Below are positions 34,957 through 43,157 of a DNA stretch of 64,000 nt, in pieces (the stretch's first letter is position 1; the number at the start of each line of letters is the position of its first letter). The position numbers and the translations under genes were made by a program. Source of the DNA: JAODBQ01 sp047602055 (lineage in GTDB: Bacteria; Actinomycetota; Acidimicrobiia; Acidimicrobiales; Ilumatobacteraceae); contig JASGIG010000001.1 of NCBI GenBank assembly GCA_047602055.1, positions 1,302,001-1,366,000 on the forward strand, written 5' to 3'. The notes beneath the pieces were generated by a model. That model was not told where the DNA came from and did not search any database. It worked only from the letters and a program-made list of their open reading frames with translations.

Positions 34957-35741
34957 CGCGCTCCTTGCGCGTCATCGATCTTGATCACCGTTCCCGTCAC
35001 GAAGTCCGACGCCGGCGACACGAGGTACAGCAGCGTGCTGTCCATCTGCGCCGGGTCGCCGAGGCGGTGCCGGGGGAACGCCTTGGTGATGTCGCCCATG
35101 CGCGACAACATCCCGTCCATCATCTCCGAGGAGAACGCACCCGGGGCGATGGAGTTGACGTTGATGTTGAAGCGGGCCCACTCGACGGCGAGCGCCTCGG
35201 TCATCCGGTTGATCGCCGACTTCGTCACCGAGTACAGGGCGGCGCCGTGGCCGTTGTAGCTGAACGCACCCATCGACGAGATGTTGACGATGCGGCCGCC
35301 ACCCTCGTACTTGGCGTCGATGATCCGCTTGGCGAACTCGGTGGCCAGCAGCCACGGGCCACGCAGGTTGGTGTCGAACACCGCGTTGACCAGCTCCAGC
35401 GACATCTTGTGGGCGCGCTGGGCGTCGGGGATACCGGCATTGTTGATCAAGATGGTGACGAGTCCCGCCTCGGCCTGGGCGGTGTCGAGGGCGGCGACGA
35501 TCTGCGCCGGATCGGTGACGTCGAGCTGGACGGGGATGCACGTGCCGCCGTCCGCGGTGATCTCCTTGGCGAGGCTGTCGAGCTTGTCGACGCGGCGGGC
35601 GGCGGCGAACACGGTGGCGCCGGCCGCGGCGAGCACCTTGGCGAAGCGCCGGCCGAGCCCGGAGCTGGCCCCGGTCACCAGGGCGACCTGGCCGGTGAGG
35701 TCGTGCGAGACGTTGGGGAGCGGGTAGTTCTGGTCGGTCAC
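34953..35741 (-). CDS. SDR-family oxidoreductase
   Basis: 262-aa classical short-chain dehydrogenase. Cofactor motif TGASSGLGRRFAKVL (about 24-38), NNAG at about 100, catalytic Ser in IVNISSMGAFSYNG and the Y-x-x-x-K in ALYSVTKSAINRMTEAL (about 170). The end MDSTLLYLVSPASDFVTGTV is typical. It heads the two-gene unit with the crotonase at 34162. Acts on a hydroxyl or keto group of an unknown, probably acyl, substrate. Confidence 0.9.
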   Translation of the reverse strand: MTDQNYPLPNVSHDLTGQVALVTGASSGLGRRFAKVLAAAGATVFAAARRVDKLDSLAKEITADGGTCIPVQLDVTDPAQIVAALDTAQAEAGLVTILINNAGIPDAQRAHKMSLELVNAVFDTNLRGPWLLATEFAKRIIDAKYEGGGRIVNISSMGAFSYNGHGAALYSVTKSAINRMTEALAVEWARFNINVNSIAPGAFSSEMMDGMLSRMGDITKAFPRHRLGDPAQMDSTLLYLVSPASDFVTGTVIKIDDAQGAR

Positions 35742-35804
35742 CCGGCAACGATGGCAAACCGCTGCGTCCCTGCTCGCACCGAGCGTGTGTGCGGCCGGTC
35801 AGTG

Positions 35805-35966
35805 CCCGTGCCTCGGAGTGCCAGCCGCCCGGTCGGAGTGTCAGCCGCGCAATGGAGCGACCGGTGCGCGACGGGGGCGCGGGAGCCACTCCATCGCACA
35901 CGTGGTAGGGCCGGGGGCCGGGGGCCGGGGGCCGGGGGCCGGGGGCCGGGGGCCGGGGGCCGGGGG
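35805..35966. repeat. intergenic repeats: family G plus eight tandem copies of CCGGGGG
   Basis: Bases 35805-35900 share pieces with 56571-56660 (GGAGTGTCAGCCGCGC, ACTCCATCGC). Bases 35911-35966 are eight perfect head-to-tail copies of the 7-mer CCGGGGG, ending exactly at the stop codon of the next gene. The G-runs could form a quadruplex on the plus strand; length variation is expected. Confidence 0.9.
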
Positions 35967-36953
35967 TCAGTCGGGAGCTTGCGTCGGCTCGGCGATCTCG
36001 TCGACGAGGCCCCACTCCAGCGCGGTCTCGGCGTCGAGGATCGCCCCGGACATCGCCAGCCAGTTCGTCCGCTGCCGACCGATCCGCCGGGGGATGCTGA
36101 CGGTCCCACCGGCGCCTGGCACCAGCCCGAACTGCAGCTCCGGCAGCGAGATCTTCGTGTCGGCCGCGGCGCGCACGTTCGTGGCGAACGCCGGCAGCTC
36201 GATGCCAGCACCGACGCACCAGCCGTGTAGCTCGACCTCGATGCGCGCCCGCAACCGGTGCACGTGCCGCCCGGCGCTGCGCGTCAGCCGCACGAGGTGG
36301 GCGGTGCCCGGGTCGGGCCGGGTGCCGAACTCGTCGAGGTCGCCGCCGCTGCAGAACGCCGGGCCGTTGCCGCGCAGCACGATCCGATGGGTGGAGTCGT
36401 CGGCCAGTTGGAGCGCGGCGATCAGCTGGTCGCGCATGTGCACGTCGTAGGCGTTGCGCCGCGCCGGCCGGTCGAGCGTGATGTGCAGCTCGTTGCCGTC
36501 CTGGAGCACGCGCACCACCGTGCCCTCGTCGTCCAGCTCCTTGCGCGGCCGCGATGTCCGCCAGGCTGTGAACTCGGGCGCCTCCTGCAATGCGGAGTAG
36601 ACGGCCGACTCGGCGGCCAGTGCCTCCTGCGCGGGCATCTGCCCGCTGCCGCGCAGCAGCACCGCCATCGACGTCGAGGCGATCGGCGTCGCCTCGATGC
36701 GGGCGACGAGGTCGTCGAGCGCAGCGATCGCATCTCGTGCGAGGGCGATGTCGGCCCACGCGCACGTCGAGTCGTTGAACGGGTCGGCAGTGGTGCTCAG
36801 GGCGACGACGACGACGGGCAGCGAGCCGAGCCGCGGGATGGCCACGCCGTCGGACGTGTCGACGACCGCGGTGGCGCGCCCGTGGAGCGCACCGAGCACG
36901 TCGGTCGCCCATGGTGAGGCGACGAGGTCGGCGAACTGGCCGGCGGCGAACAC
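35967..36953 (-). CDS. enoyl-CoA hydratase/isomerase with about 125-aa N-terminal extension
   Basis: 328 aa from a GTG at 36953. The crotonase domain starts at about residue 125 (ELHITLDRPARRNAYDVHMR) with oxyanion motifs GNGPAFCSGGDLDEFG and EVELHGWCVGAGIELPAFA and the catalytic-glutamate segment ISLPELQFGLVPGAGGTVSI. The N-terminal part (VFAAGQFADLVASPWATDVL, then VVDTSDGVAIPRLGSLPVVV) has no domain I recognise. The stop codon abuts a run of CCGGGGG repeats. Divergent from the esterase gene with 48 bases between starts. Hydratase activity is likely, substrate unknown. Confidence 0.82.
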   Translation of the reverse strand: MFAAGQFADLVASPWATDVLGALHGRATAVVDTSDGVAIPRLGSLPVVVVALSTTADPFNDSTCAWADIALARDAIAALDDLVARIEATPIASTSMAVLLRGSGQMPAQEALAAESAVYSALQEAPEFTAWRTSRPRKELDDEGTVVRVLQDGNELHITLDRPARRNAYDVHMRDQLIAALQLADDSTHRIVLRGNGPAFCSGGDLDEFGTRPDPGTAHLVRLTRSAGRHVHRLRARIEVELHGWCVGAGIELPAFATNVRAAADTKISLPELQFGLVPGAGGTVSIPRRIGRQRTNWLAMSGAILDAETALEWGLVDEIAEPTQAPD

Positions 36954-37001
36954 CTGGTGGTCGATGCCAGCAGCGTAGGAGGTCTGCGGCGTCGTCCGAG
37001 C

Positions 37002-37964
37002 ATGCTGGCGCGGATGGCCCCCGACATCGATGCCCTGATGGACCCGGAGATCGCCGGCGCGATCGCCTCGGCGCCGATCAACGGCCCGCTGAGCGCCGGG
37101 ATGCTCCCGGCGATGCGTTCGAACATGCGCACCCTCGCCGCGGCGATGGAGCTGACCGACCAGGTCGTGCGCACCGACCACGAGATCGAGTCGCCGGACG
37201 GGTTCCGCTTCGCCGTCCGTGTGCACCGGGCGGTCGGCGCGCCGGGTGGGCAGCCGGTCGTCGTGTGGTTGCACGGCGGCGGCATGGTCGGCGGGACCCA
37301 CCTGATCGACGGCGTCCGCTTCGACAAGTGGTGCCCGGCGTTCGGCGTCGTCGGCGTGGCCGTCGACTACGGCCTCGCCCCGGAGCGGCCGTATCCGGGG
37401 CCGCTGGAGGACTGCTACACCGCGCTGCGCTGGGCGCACGACCACGCCGCCGAGATCGGCGGCGACCCGGCGCGCATCGGCATCGGCGGCAACAGCGCCG
37501 GTGGCGGGCTGGCCGCCGGGCTCGCGCTGCTGGCCCGCGACCGCGGCGAGATCGCAGTGGCCTGGCAGGCGCTCGTCTACCCGATGCTCGACGACCGGAT
37601 GATCACGACGTCGAGCAGTTGGGAGGTGCCGATCTGGCCGCCGGCGTCGAACGACTTCGGCTGGTCGGCATACCTCGCCGGTGTCGGCGGCCGCGGTGGC
37701 GCCGACGTGCCGGCCTACGCCTCGCCGGCGCGAGCGGCCGATGTCGCCGGGCTGCCACCGACGTACGTCGGCGTCGGCGCGCTCGACGGCTTCCTCGACG
37801 AGGACGTCGACTACGCCACCCGCCTGCTGCGTGCCGGCGTGCCGACCGAACTGCACGTGTACCCCGGGGCGCCGCACGGCTTCGACCTGATGATGCCCGG
37901 CACCCAGCTCGCCCGCCGCGCCCGCCGCCACCTCGACGAGTGGCTCGCCGCGCGGTTGAGCTGA
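37002..37964 (+). CDS. alpha/beta-hydrolase, hormone-sensitive-lipase-type esterase
   Basis: 320 aa. Oxyanion motif VVWLHGGGMVGG (H-G-G-G), nucleophile elbow GIGGNSAGGGLAAGLAL (G-x-S-x-G as GNSAG), Asp in GALDGFLDEDVDYA and His in YPGAPHGFDLMM complete the catalytic triad in the usual order. It would hydrolyse carboxyl esters of modest size. The ATG at 37002 is taken; a second ATG is at 37014. Transcribed away from the crotonase gene. Confidence 0.9.
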   Translation: MLARMAPDIDALMDPEIAGAIASAPINGPLSAGMLPAMRSNMRTLAAAMELTDQVVRTDHEIESPDGFRFAVRVHRAVGAPGGQPVVVWLHGGGMVGGTHLIDGVRFDKWCPAFGVVGVAVDYGLAPERPYPGPLEDCYTALRWAHDHAAEIGGDPARIGIGGNSAGGGLAAGLALLARDRGEIAVAWQALVYPMLDDRMITTSSSWEVPIWPPASNDFGWSAYLAGVGGRGGADVPAYASPARAADVAGLPPTYVGVGALDGFLDEDVDYATRLLRAGVPTELHVYPGAPHGFDLMMPGTQLARRARRHLDEWLAARLS

Positions 37965-38409
37965 GCTTGATGGTCGGCCGTGCTTGACGGTCGGCCTGCG
38001 GCCGACCTGTCCGGCGGGCTTCGTGGCGGTCGCGCCGCCGGGTGCGGCCCGGTACGAGCCTCGTGTGGGCCGAAGCGGCCCGCTCGCTGCGCTCGCTGGA
38101 ACTCCTCGTGCCCGGCCGCCCTGCGAGGTTTGTTCGAGCGAACAAACCGAGTGCACGTTTGATCGCTCGAACAAACCGGCGACGGTGGCTCGGGCGGGTC
38201 CGCTCGTCGCCTCGGCGTGCGGCGCGGATCGGTGCGTGGGTAGCCTGCGGGATCGACGGACGAGCTGGAGGAGGTGGCGTCGATGCAACGTGGCGAACCT
38301 CCCAGTCCGGGTCATCCGGATCCATCGCCCGCCGCCGGCTGAGCTGACCGTCCGCTGACGTCGCCCGGCGCGGGAGCCCCCTGTCCCGTCGTCGTCGAGG
38401 AGCCGTGTC
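37965..38409. repeat. 445-base gap with intergenic repeats of families A and C
   Basis: Bases 37988-38090 match 61299-61388 (inverted) and part of 5683-5733. Bases 38128-38178 match 8234-8280 inverted, including the palindrome GTTTGTTCGAGCGAACAAAC. The remaining sequence up to the next start shows no gene. Confidence 0.75.
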
Positions 38410-39699
38410 ATGGCCCTGTCCGTTCGCGCCGCGCGCCGGCGCCCCCTGGTGCACGAGCACCTCATCTCCGTCGCCGGCCTGCTCGGCCGGCCCGTCCGCA
38501 ACGGCGCCGGCGCCGAGATCGGCCGCATCGCCGACGTCGTCGTCCGCTGGGGCGACGCGCCGTACCCGCCCGTCAGCGGTCTCGTCGTGCGCGTCGCGCG
38601 CCGCCGCGCCTTCGTCGCCAGCGAGCTGATCGCGGCGATCGACCCGTCCGGGGCGACCCTGCGCTCGGCGCGACTCGATCTGCGCGACTTCGTCGCCCGA
38701 GACGGCGAGGTGGCGCTCGCCACCCATGTCATCGACCACCAGCTCGTCGACGTCGACGGAGTGCGCGTCGTGCGCGCTTCGGACCTCTACCTCGCGCCGG
38801 TCGCCGGCGCCGTACGTCTGGTCGGCGTCGACGTCGGGATGCAGACGCTGTTGCGTCGGCTCGGCCCCCGCCGCTGGCGCTCGATCCCGACGCCGACCCG
38901 GGTGATCGACTGGGCGGCGATCCAGCCGCTGACCGCGCCCGGGGGAGCGGTGCGTCTCACCGCCGCCCACGCCGGGCTGCGCCGCCTGCGCCCCGCGGAC
39001 CTCGCCGACCTGCTCGAGGAGCTCGGCCGCGACCAGCGCCGCCACCTCCTCGGCGCCCTCGACGACGACGTCGCCGCCGAGGCGCTGGAGGAGATGGACG
39101 ACGACGAGCGCGACCAGCTCCTGCGGGAGATGCCGCCCGAGCGTGTCGCCGCGCTCCTGGAGGAGATGGCGCCCGACGAGGCCGCCGATGCGCTGCGCGA
39201 CCTCGACGACGACGAGCGTGCCGCCATCCTCGCCCAGCTGTCGCCGCCGGCCGCCGCCGAGCTGGGCATGCTCGCCGCGTTCGCCGAGGGCACCGCCGGG
39301 GCGGCGATGACGACGGTCCTCGTCCGGGCGACGCCGGACCGCACCGTCACCGACGTCGTGCGCGACCTGCGCGAGGTGGCCGCCGACCGCCTCGACATCG
39401 ACGGCGTCCTCGTCGTCGACGGCGAGGGCCGGCTGCTCGACGACGTCACCCTGTTCGAACTGCTCGTCGCGCCGGCCGGGGCGACGCTCGGCGAGCTGGT
39501 CGCCGATCCGTTGCCGGAGACGGTGCACGCCGACGATCCGCTGGCGCTCGTCGTGCAGACGTTCGTCGACAACCGCGGCACGTCGATCATCGTCGTCGAC
39601 GGCGACGCCCGGCCGGTCGGGCGGATCCTCGCCGACGACATGCTCGACGTCCTCCTCGAGGACACCCGCCTGCCGCAGCTCGTCCGGGGGCTGTCATGA
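38410..39699 (+). CDS. PRC-barrel/MgtE-N/CBS-domain protein (magnesium-sensor-like, no membrane part)
   Basis: 429 aa. A PRC-barrel-like N-terminus (LLGRPVRNGAGAEIGRIADV) occupies about 20-130. The MgtE intracellular helical domain is about 195-300 (RLRPADLADLLEELGRDQRR and repeated ALEEMDDDERDQLLREMPPE). Two CBS domains follow (AAMTTVLVRATPDRTVTDVV and VHADDPLALVVQTFVDNRGT). In the Mg2+ channel MgtE these domains sense cytosolic Mg2+; the membrane channel itself is missing here. The NRAMP-like transporter gene follows in the same direction, so this is probably its cytosolic sensor or gate. Confidence 0.88.
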   Translation: MALSVRAARRRPLVHEHLISVAGLLGRPVRNGAGAEIGRIADVVVRWGDAPYPPVSGLVVRVARRRAFVASELIAAIDPSGATLRSARLDLRDFVARDGEVALATHVIDHQLVDVDGVRVVRASDLYLAPVAGAVRLVGVDVGMQTLLRRLGPRRWRSIPTPTRVIDWAAIQPLTAPGGAVRLTAAHAGLRRLRPADLADLLEELGRDQRRHLLGALDDDVAAEALEEMDDDERDQLLREMPPERVAALLEEMAPDEAADALRDLDDDERAAILAQLSPPAAAELGMLAAFAEGTAGAAMTTVLVRATPDRTVTDVVRDLREVAADRLDIDGVLVVDGEGRLLDDVTLFELLVAPAGATLGELVADPLPETVHADDPLALVVQTFVDNRGTSIIVVDGDARPVGRILADDMLDVLLEDTRLPQLVRGLS

Positions 39700-39765
39700 G
39701 ACCGTGCTCCGGTCGCAGCGAAGCCGTCGATGTTCGTGCTCCGGCCGCGGCCCGGCCGCTCCCCG

Positions 39766-39892
39766 CGCCCGCCGCCTCCGCTGCGCTTCGGCGCTCGCCG
39801 CGGCCGGATCTGTGGCACGCGCCGACGTGCCGTGCTCGCCGCCTCCGCTGCGCTTCGGCGCTCGCCGCGGCTGGACGAGTGCCGGGTCCGTC
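39766..39892. repeat. intergenic repeat family D, two tandem copies
   Basis: The core CCTCCGCTGCGCTTCGGCGC followed by TCGCCGCG occurs twice here, once at 58129-58164 and, with small changes, twice at 60425-60568. It fills the space between the MgtE-N/CBS gene and the transporter gene. Confidence 0.7.
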
Positions 39893-41155
39893 GTGAACCG
39901 TTGGCGGAGGAGGCTCAGCCCGCCGGGTGGGTGGCGGCGGCTCGGGGCGGTGCGCGTGCTCGCCGTGCTGGGGCCCGGGCTGATCGCCGCCAACGCCGGC
40001 AACGACGCCGGCGGGATCGCCACGTACGCGTCGGCCGGCGCGCAGTTCGTGTACCGCACGCTGTTCGTGATGGTGCTCGTCACCGTCGCCCTGATCGTCG
40101 TGCAGGTGATGGCCGCCCGGCTCGGCGTGTACACCGGCGAGGGCCTCGTCTCGTTGATCCGCGAGCAGTTCGACCTGCGCTGGGCGACGCTCGCCGTCGT
40201 CGCCCTGCTCGTCGCCAACCTCGGCCTCGTCGTCTCCGAGTTCGCCGGCATCGGCGCGGCGTTCGAGCTGCTCGGCGTGTCCCGCTACCTGTCGGTCCCG
40301 CTCGCCGCGGTCGCCATCTGGGCGGTCGTCAGCCTCGGCTCGTACCGCTACGCCGAGCGGGTGTTCCTGGTGCTGACGCTGCCGTTCCTGGCCTACCCGA
40401 TCGCCGCCGTGCTCGGCCGGCCGAACTGGACCGAGGTGGCCAGCCACACGTTCGTGCCGCACCTCGTCGGCAGCCGAGAGTTCCTGCTGCTGTGCGTCGC
40501 CCTGATCGGCACGACGATCACGCCGTACATGCAGCTCTACCAGGCGGCCGCGGTGGCCGACCGGGGCACGCAGCCGGAGGACTACCGGGCGGCGCGCGCC
40601 GACGCCGTGGTCGGGTCGATCTTCTGCAACGTGATCTCGATGTCGATCATCGTCGCCGTCGCTGCGGCGATCGGCGGGCAGGGCCCGCTGACGTCGGCGT
40701 CGCAGGCCGCGTCGGCGCTGGAGCCCGTCGTCGGCTCGGCGGCGAAGGTGCTGTTCGCCCTCGGCCTGCTCGGGGCGTCGGCGCTCGCCGCCGCGGTCGT
40801 GCCGCTGTCGACGTCGTACGCGCTGTCCGAAGCGGTCGGCGTCGAGCGCTCGATGTCCAGCTCGTGGCGTGAGGCGCCGCTGTTCAACGGGCTGTTCACC
40901 GGTCAGATCGTGATCGGCGCGCTGATCGCGCTTGCCCCCGGGAACCTGATCAGCCTGCTGATCAACACCCAGATCGTCAACGGCCTGATCGCCCCGGTGT
41001 TCCTGACGTTCGTGCTGATCCTCGCCAACCGCCGCTCCGTCCTCGGCGACGCGGTGAACACACCGCGCTTCCGTCTCGCCGCGACGATCTGCGTGACGGT
41101 TGTCGGCATTCTCGCGGTCGTTGCAGCTGCGACGACCGTGGCGGGCTGGCTGTAG
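39893..41155 (+). CDS. NRAMP-related divalent metal transporter
   Basis: 420 aa from a GTG, about 11 membrane segments. LeuT-fold NRAMP features: TM1 reads GPGLIAANAGNDAGGIATYA where Mn/Fe transporters have D-P-G-N; TM6 reads LIGTTITPYMQLYQAAAVAD where they have M-P-H. The loss of the metal-binding Asp and Met means the substrate is probably not Mn2+ or Fe2+ by the standard site. Known NRAMP-related Mg2+ transporters also lack the conserved Met. Together with the upstream MgtE-N/CBS protein this favours Mg2+, which is inference. Residues upstream of the GTG come from a repeat. Confidence 0.88.
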   Translation: MNRWRRRLSPPGGWRRLGAVRVLAVLGPGLIAANAGNDAGGIATYASAGAQFVYRTLFVMVLVTVALIVVQVMAARLGVYTGEGLVSLIREQFDLRWATLAVVALLVANLGLVVSEFAGIGAAFELLGVSRYLSVPLAAVAIWAVVSLGSYRYAERVFLVLTLPFLAYPIAAVLGRPNWTEVASHTFVPHLVGSREFLLLCVALIGTTITPYMQLYQAAAVADRGTQPEDYRAARADAVVGSIFCNVISMSIIVAVAAAIGGQGPLTSASQAASALEPVVGSAAKVLFALGLLGASALAAAVVPLSTSYALSEAVGVERSMSSSWREAPLFNGLFTGQIVIGALIALAPGNLISLLINTQIVNGLIAPVFLTFVLILANRRSVLGDAVNTPRFRLAATICVTVVGILAVVAAATTVAGWL

Positions 41156-41161
41156 GACGGC

Positions 41162-41263
41162 TCAGCCGGTTGCGAGCGCCGGCGTCGTGACGAGGAGGCG
41201 CTCCGTGCCCTCGCCGGCCCATGCCTGCTCGACGTCTGCGAGCACGACGGGACGGGCGTTCAC
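41162..41263 (-). CDS. possible 33-aa protein after the uridine kinase gene
   Basis: A GTG two bases past the uridine kinase stop opens a frame ending at TGA (product NARPVVLADVEQAWAGEGTE, then RLLVTTPALATG). Third positions are almost all G or C as in neighbouring genes. There is no homology I recognise and no separate ribosome-binding site; coupling to the kinase gene would be needed. Confidence 0.3.
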   Translation of the reverse strand: MNARPVVLADVEQAWAGEGTERLLVTTPALATG

Positions 41264-41265
41264 CG

Positions 41266-41901
41266 TCAGGTCGCGGCCAGCTCGCGCACCCTGGCCAGCA
41301 GGACGTCGAGGGCCGGACGGTTGAGGCCGCCCTGCGGGATGATCACGTCGGCGTAGCGCTTGCTCGGCTCGATGAACTGCTCGTGGCTCGGGCGCACCGT
41401 CGCCAGGTACTGGGCGATGACGCTGTCGACGGTGCGGCCGCGCTCTCGCACGTCCCGCTCGAGCCGGCGGATCAGCCGCAGGTCGGCGTCGGTGTCGATG
41501 TAGACGCGCAGGTCGAAGCGCTCACGCAGCTGCCGGTCGTAGAGGACGAGGATGCCCTCGACGACGACGATCTGCGCCGGGCGGACGATGCGGACCTCGT
41601 CGGTGCGGTCGTACACCGTGTAGTCGTAGATCGGCACGGGCACCGGGGCGCCGGCGGCGAGCGCAGCGAGGTGGTCGTCGAGCAGCCGCCAGTCGAACAC
41701 GTCGGGGTGGTCGAAGTTGGCCGACGTCGCTTCGGCGACGGGGAGGTCGCCTCGGCGCAGGTAGTAGGAGTCGAGCTTGATCAGGGCGAGGTGGTCCTCG
41801 CCGGCCAGCTCGGCAAGGCGCTCGGCGACCGTCGTCTTGCCCGACGACGTACCACCGGCCACCCCGATCATGAACGGCCGGCCGGCCGCAGCGCCCTCCA
41901 T
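41266..41901 (-). CDS. udk: uridine kinase
   Basis: 211 aa. Phosphorylates uridine and cytidine in pyrimidine salvage. P-loop IGVAGGTSSGKTTVAERLAE at about residue 12; substrate region LDSYYLRRGDLPVAEATSAN and FDHPDVFDWRLLDDHLAAL; YDYTVYDRTDEVRIV; lid DVRERGRTVDSVIAQYLATV. These are the standard Udk blocks. The ATG at 41901 is taken rather than a TTG six bases upstream. Confidence 0.93.
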   Translation of the reverse strand: MEGAAAGRPFMIGVAGGTSSGKTTVAERLAELAGEDHLALIKLDSYYLRRGDLPVAEATSANFDHPDVFDWRLLDDHLAALAAGAPVPVPIYDYTVYDRTDEVRIVRPAQIVVVEGILVLYDRQLRERFDLRVYIDTDADLRLIRRLERDVRERGRTVDSVIAQYLATVRPSHEQFIEPSKRYADVIIPQGGLNRPALDVLLARVRELAAT

Positions 41902-42073
41902 CGGCAACCGAAGCTACTTCCGGTGCGGGGGTGCTTGTAATGCCTGGTCGCGGCCGACAAGGCTGAGGTGTGATGACCGTCCCGCCTCGGGGGCTGCGCC
42001 CCCGCACCCGCTGCGCCACACCGTCGTCCGTCGCCCTGGCGGTCGCTCGGCCGACCGGTCATCGGCGGTGCCG

Positions 42074-42364
42074 ATGACCGGGCACTCGGACCCGCCGGAC
42101 GAACCGCTCGGCGAGCGCGCCGCGGCGATGATCCAGTTCGAGGCGACGTGGTTCCAGCTCGACGAGGACCGCCACGACGCGATCCGCGCGCGGTTCGCCT
42201 GTTCGGTCGAGGAGTACAGTCTCGAACTCAATCGGGTGATCGACCACCCGGATGCCCTGGCCATCGATCCGCTGGTGGTACGCCGGTTGCGTCGCCATCG
42301 TGAGCGGCGTCGCCGGGCACGGCTCGATGGCACGGCCGCAGCGGACCAAGGGAGCCACGCATGA
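42074..42364 (+). CDS. DUF3263-family protein
   Basis: 96 aa. The family pattern is clear: MIQFEATWFQLDEDRHDAIR, CSVEEYSLELNRVIDHPDAL and DPLVVRRLRRHRERRRRARL. DUF3263 proteins are small, actinobacterial and probably DNA-binding, with an HTH-like core and basic tail. Its stop overlaps the start of the LytR_C-domain gene (ATGA), the pairing common in actinobacteria. Confidence 0.88.
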   Translation: MTGHSDPPDEPLGERAAAMIQFEATWFQLDEDRHDAIRARFACSVEEYSLELNRVIDHPDALAIDPLVVRRLRRHRERRRRARLDGTAAADQGSHA

Positions 42365-43000
42365 CCAACGACCAGACGGGGCGCACGCCTCGCCAGACGA
42401 CGGGCGGATCGCCCGCTGCGTCGACGATCATGATCATCGTCACCGTCGTGGCGGTCGTCGTCGGCTTCTTCATCCTCAAGTCGATCCGCGACGACGACAG
42501 CGGGTCGAGCGCCGCGACCACCGTCCACCAACGGCAGCGGCGCGAACTCGACGACGTCGACGTCTTCGTCCGTCGCCGTGGCGACGCCGACGACGGCCGG
42601 CGACGTCAAGACCGGGTCGTCCGTGCAGGTCGCCAACGCTTCCGGCGTCGGCGGCGCGGCGGGCAACCTGACGACGGCCCTGAAGACCGCCGGGTTCACC
42701 ACCGGCAAGGCCACCGACGCCACCGGCGCCAAGCTGGACACGACGGCCGTCTACTACGTGGCCACCGATCCGGCGGCGCAGGCGGTGGCAGCCACCGTCG
42801 CCCGGTCGATGGGCGTCGGCGAAGCCGTGGCGATGCCGTCGCCGATCCCGGTCACCGGCGGCAAGCTCGACGATGGCGTCGGCGTGCTGGTGCTGCTCGG
42901 CAAGGACAAGGCCGGCAAGTCGCTCACGTCGATGACGACCAGCAGCGTCGCCGCGGCCACCCCGTCGTCGGCCGGCACCACGTCCACCACCGCCGGCTGA
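42361..43000 (+). CDS. membrane protein with C-terminal LytR_C domain, frameshifted near 42525
   Basis: The N-terminus has one membrane segment (STIMIIVTVVAVVVGFFILK, about 20-40). The reading shifts at GTCCACC (42523-42529). The other frame then gives a Ser/Thr-rich linker (TTSTSSSVAVATPTTAGDVK) and the LytR_C domain (VQVANASGVGGAAGNLTTAL to GVLVLLGKDKAGKS). Dropping one base there restores a protein of about 212 aa. LytR_C domains are found on cell-envelope proteins outside the membrane. Coupled to the DUF3263 gene. Confidence 0.8.
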
Positions 43001-43059
43001 CCGCCGCGGCAGCCGGCCGTCGTGGCCGGCCGGCTTGCCGGCTCCGGCTCCGGCCGGGC

Positions 43060-43148
43060 GATCCGAGTCGCAGGTGTCGGTGCGAGTCGCAGCCGTTGGA
43101 CTGTCCAGTGCGTGCGACTCCGACCAGTGCGTGCGACTCGGACGGATC
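43060..43148. repeat. intergenic repeat family F, copy 2
   Basis: Blocks of GAGTCGCA and TGCGACTC around GGACTGTCC; the ends GATCCGAGTCGCA and TGCGACTCGGACGGATC can pair. Similar stretches at 28236 and 50701. Confidence 0.7.
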
Positions 43149-43157
43149 CGGCAGCGG

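Noticed and set aside
35911..35966. CRISPR-like array
   Set aside because: The repeats are seven bases with no spacers and no cas genes are in the window.
35967..38732. A 921-codon minus-strand frame covering the esterase gene
   Set aside because: Only its 3' third is a real crotonase gene; the rest is antisense to a clear alpha/beta-hydrolase.
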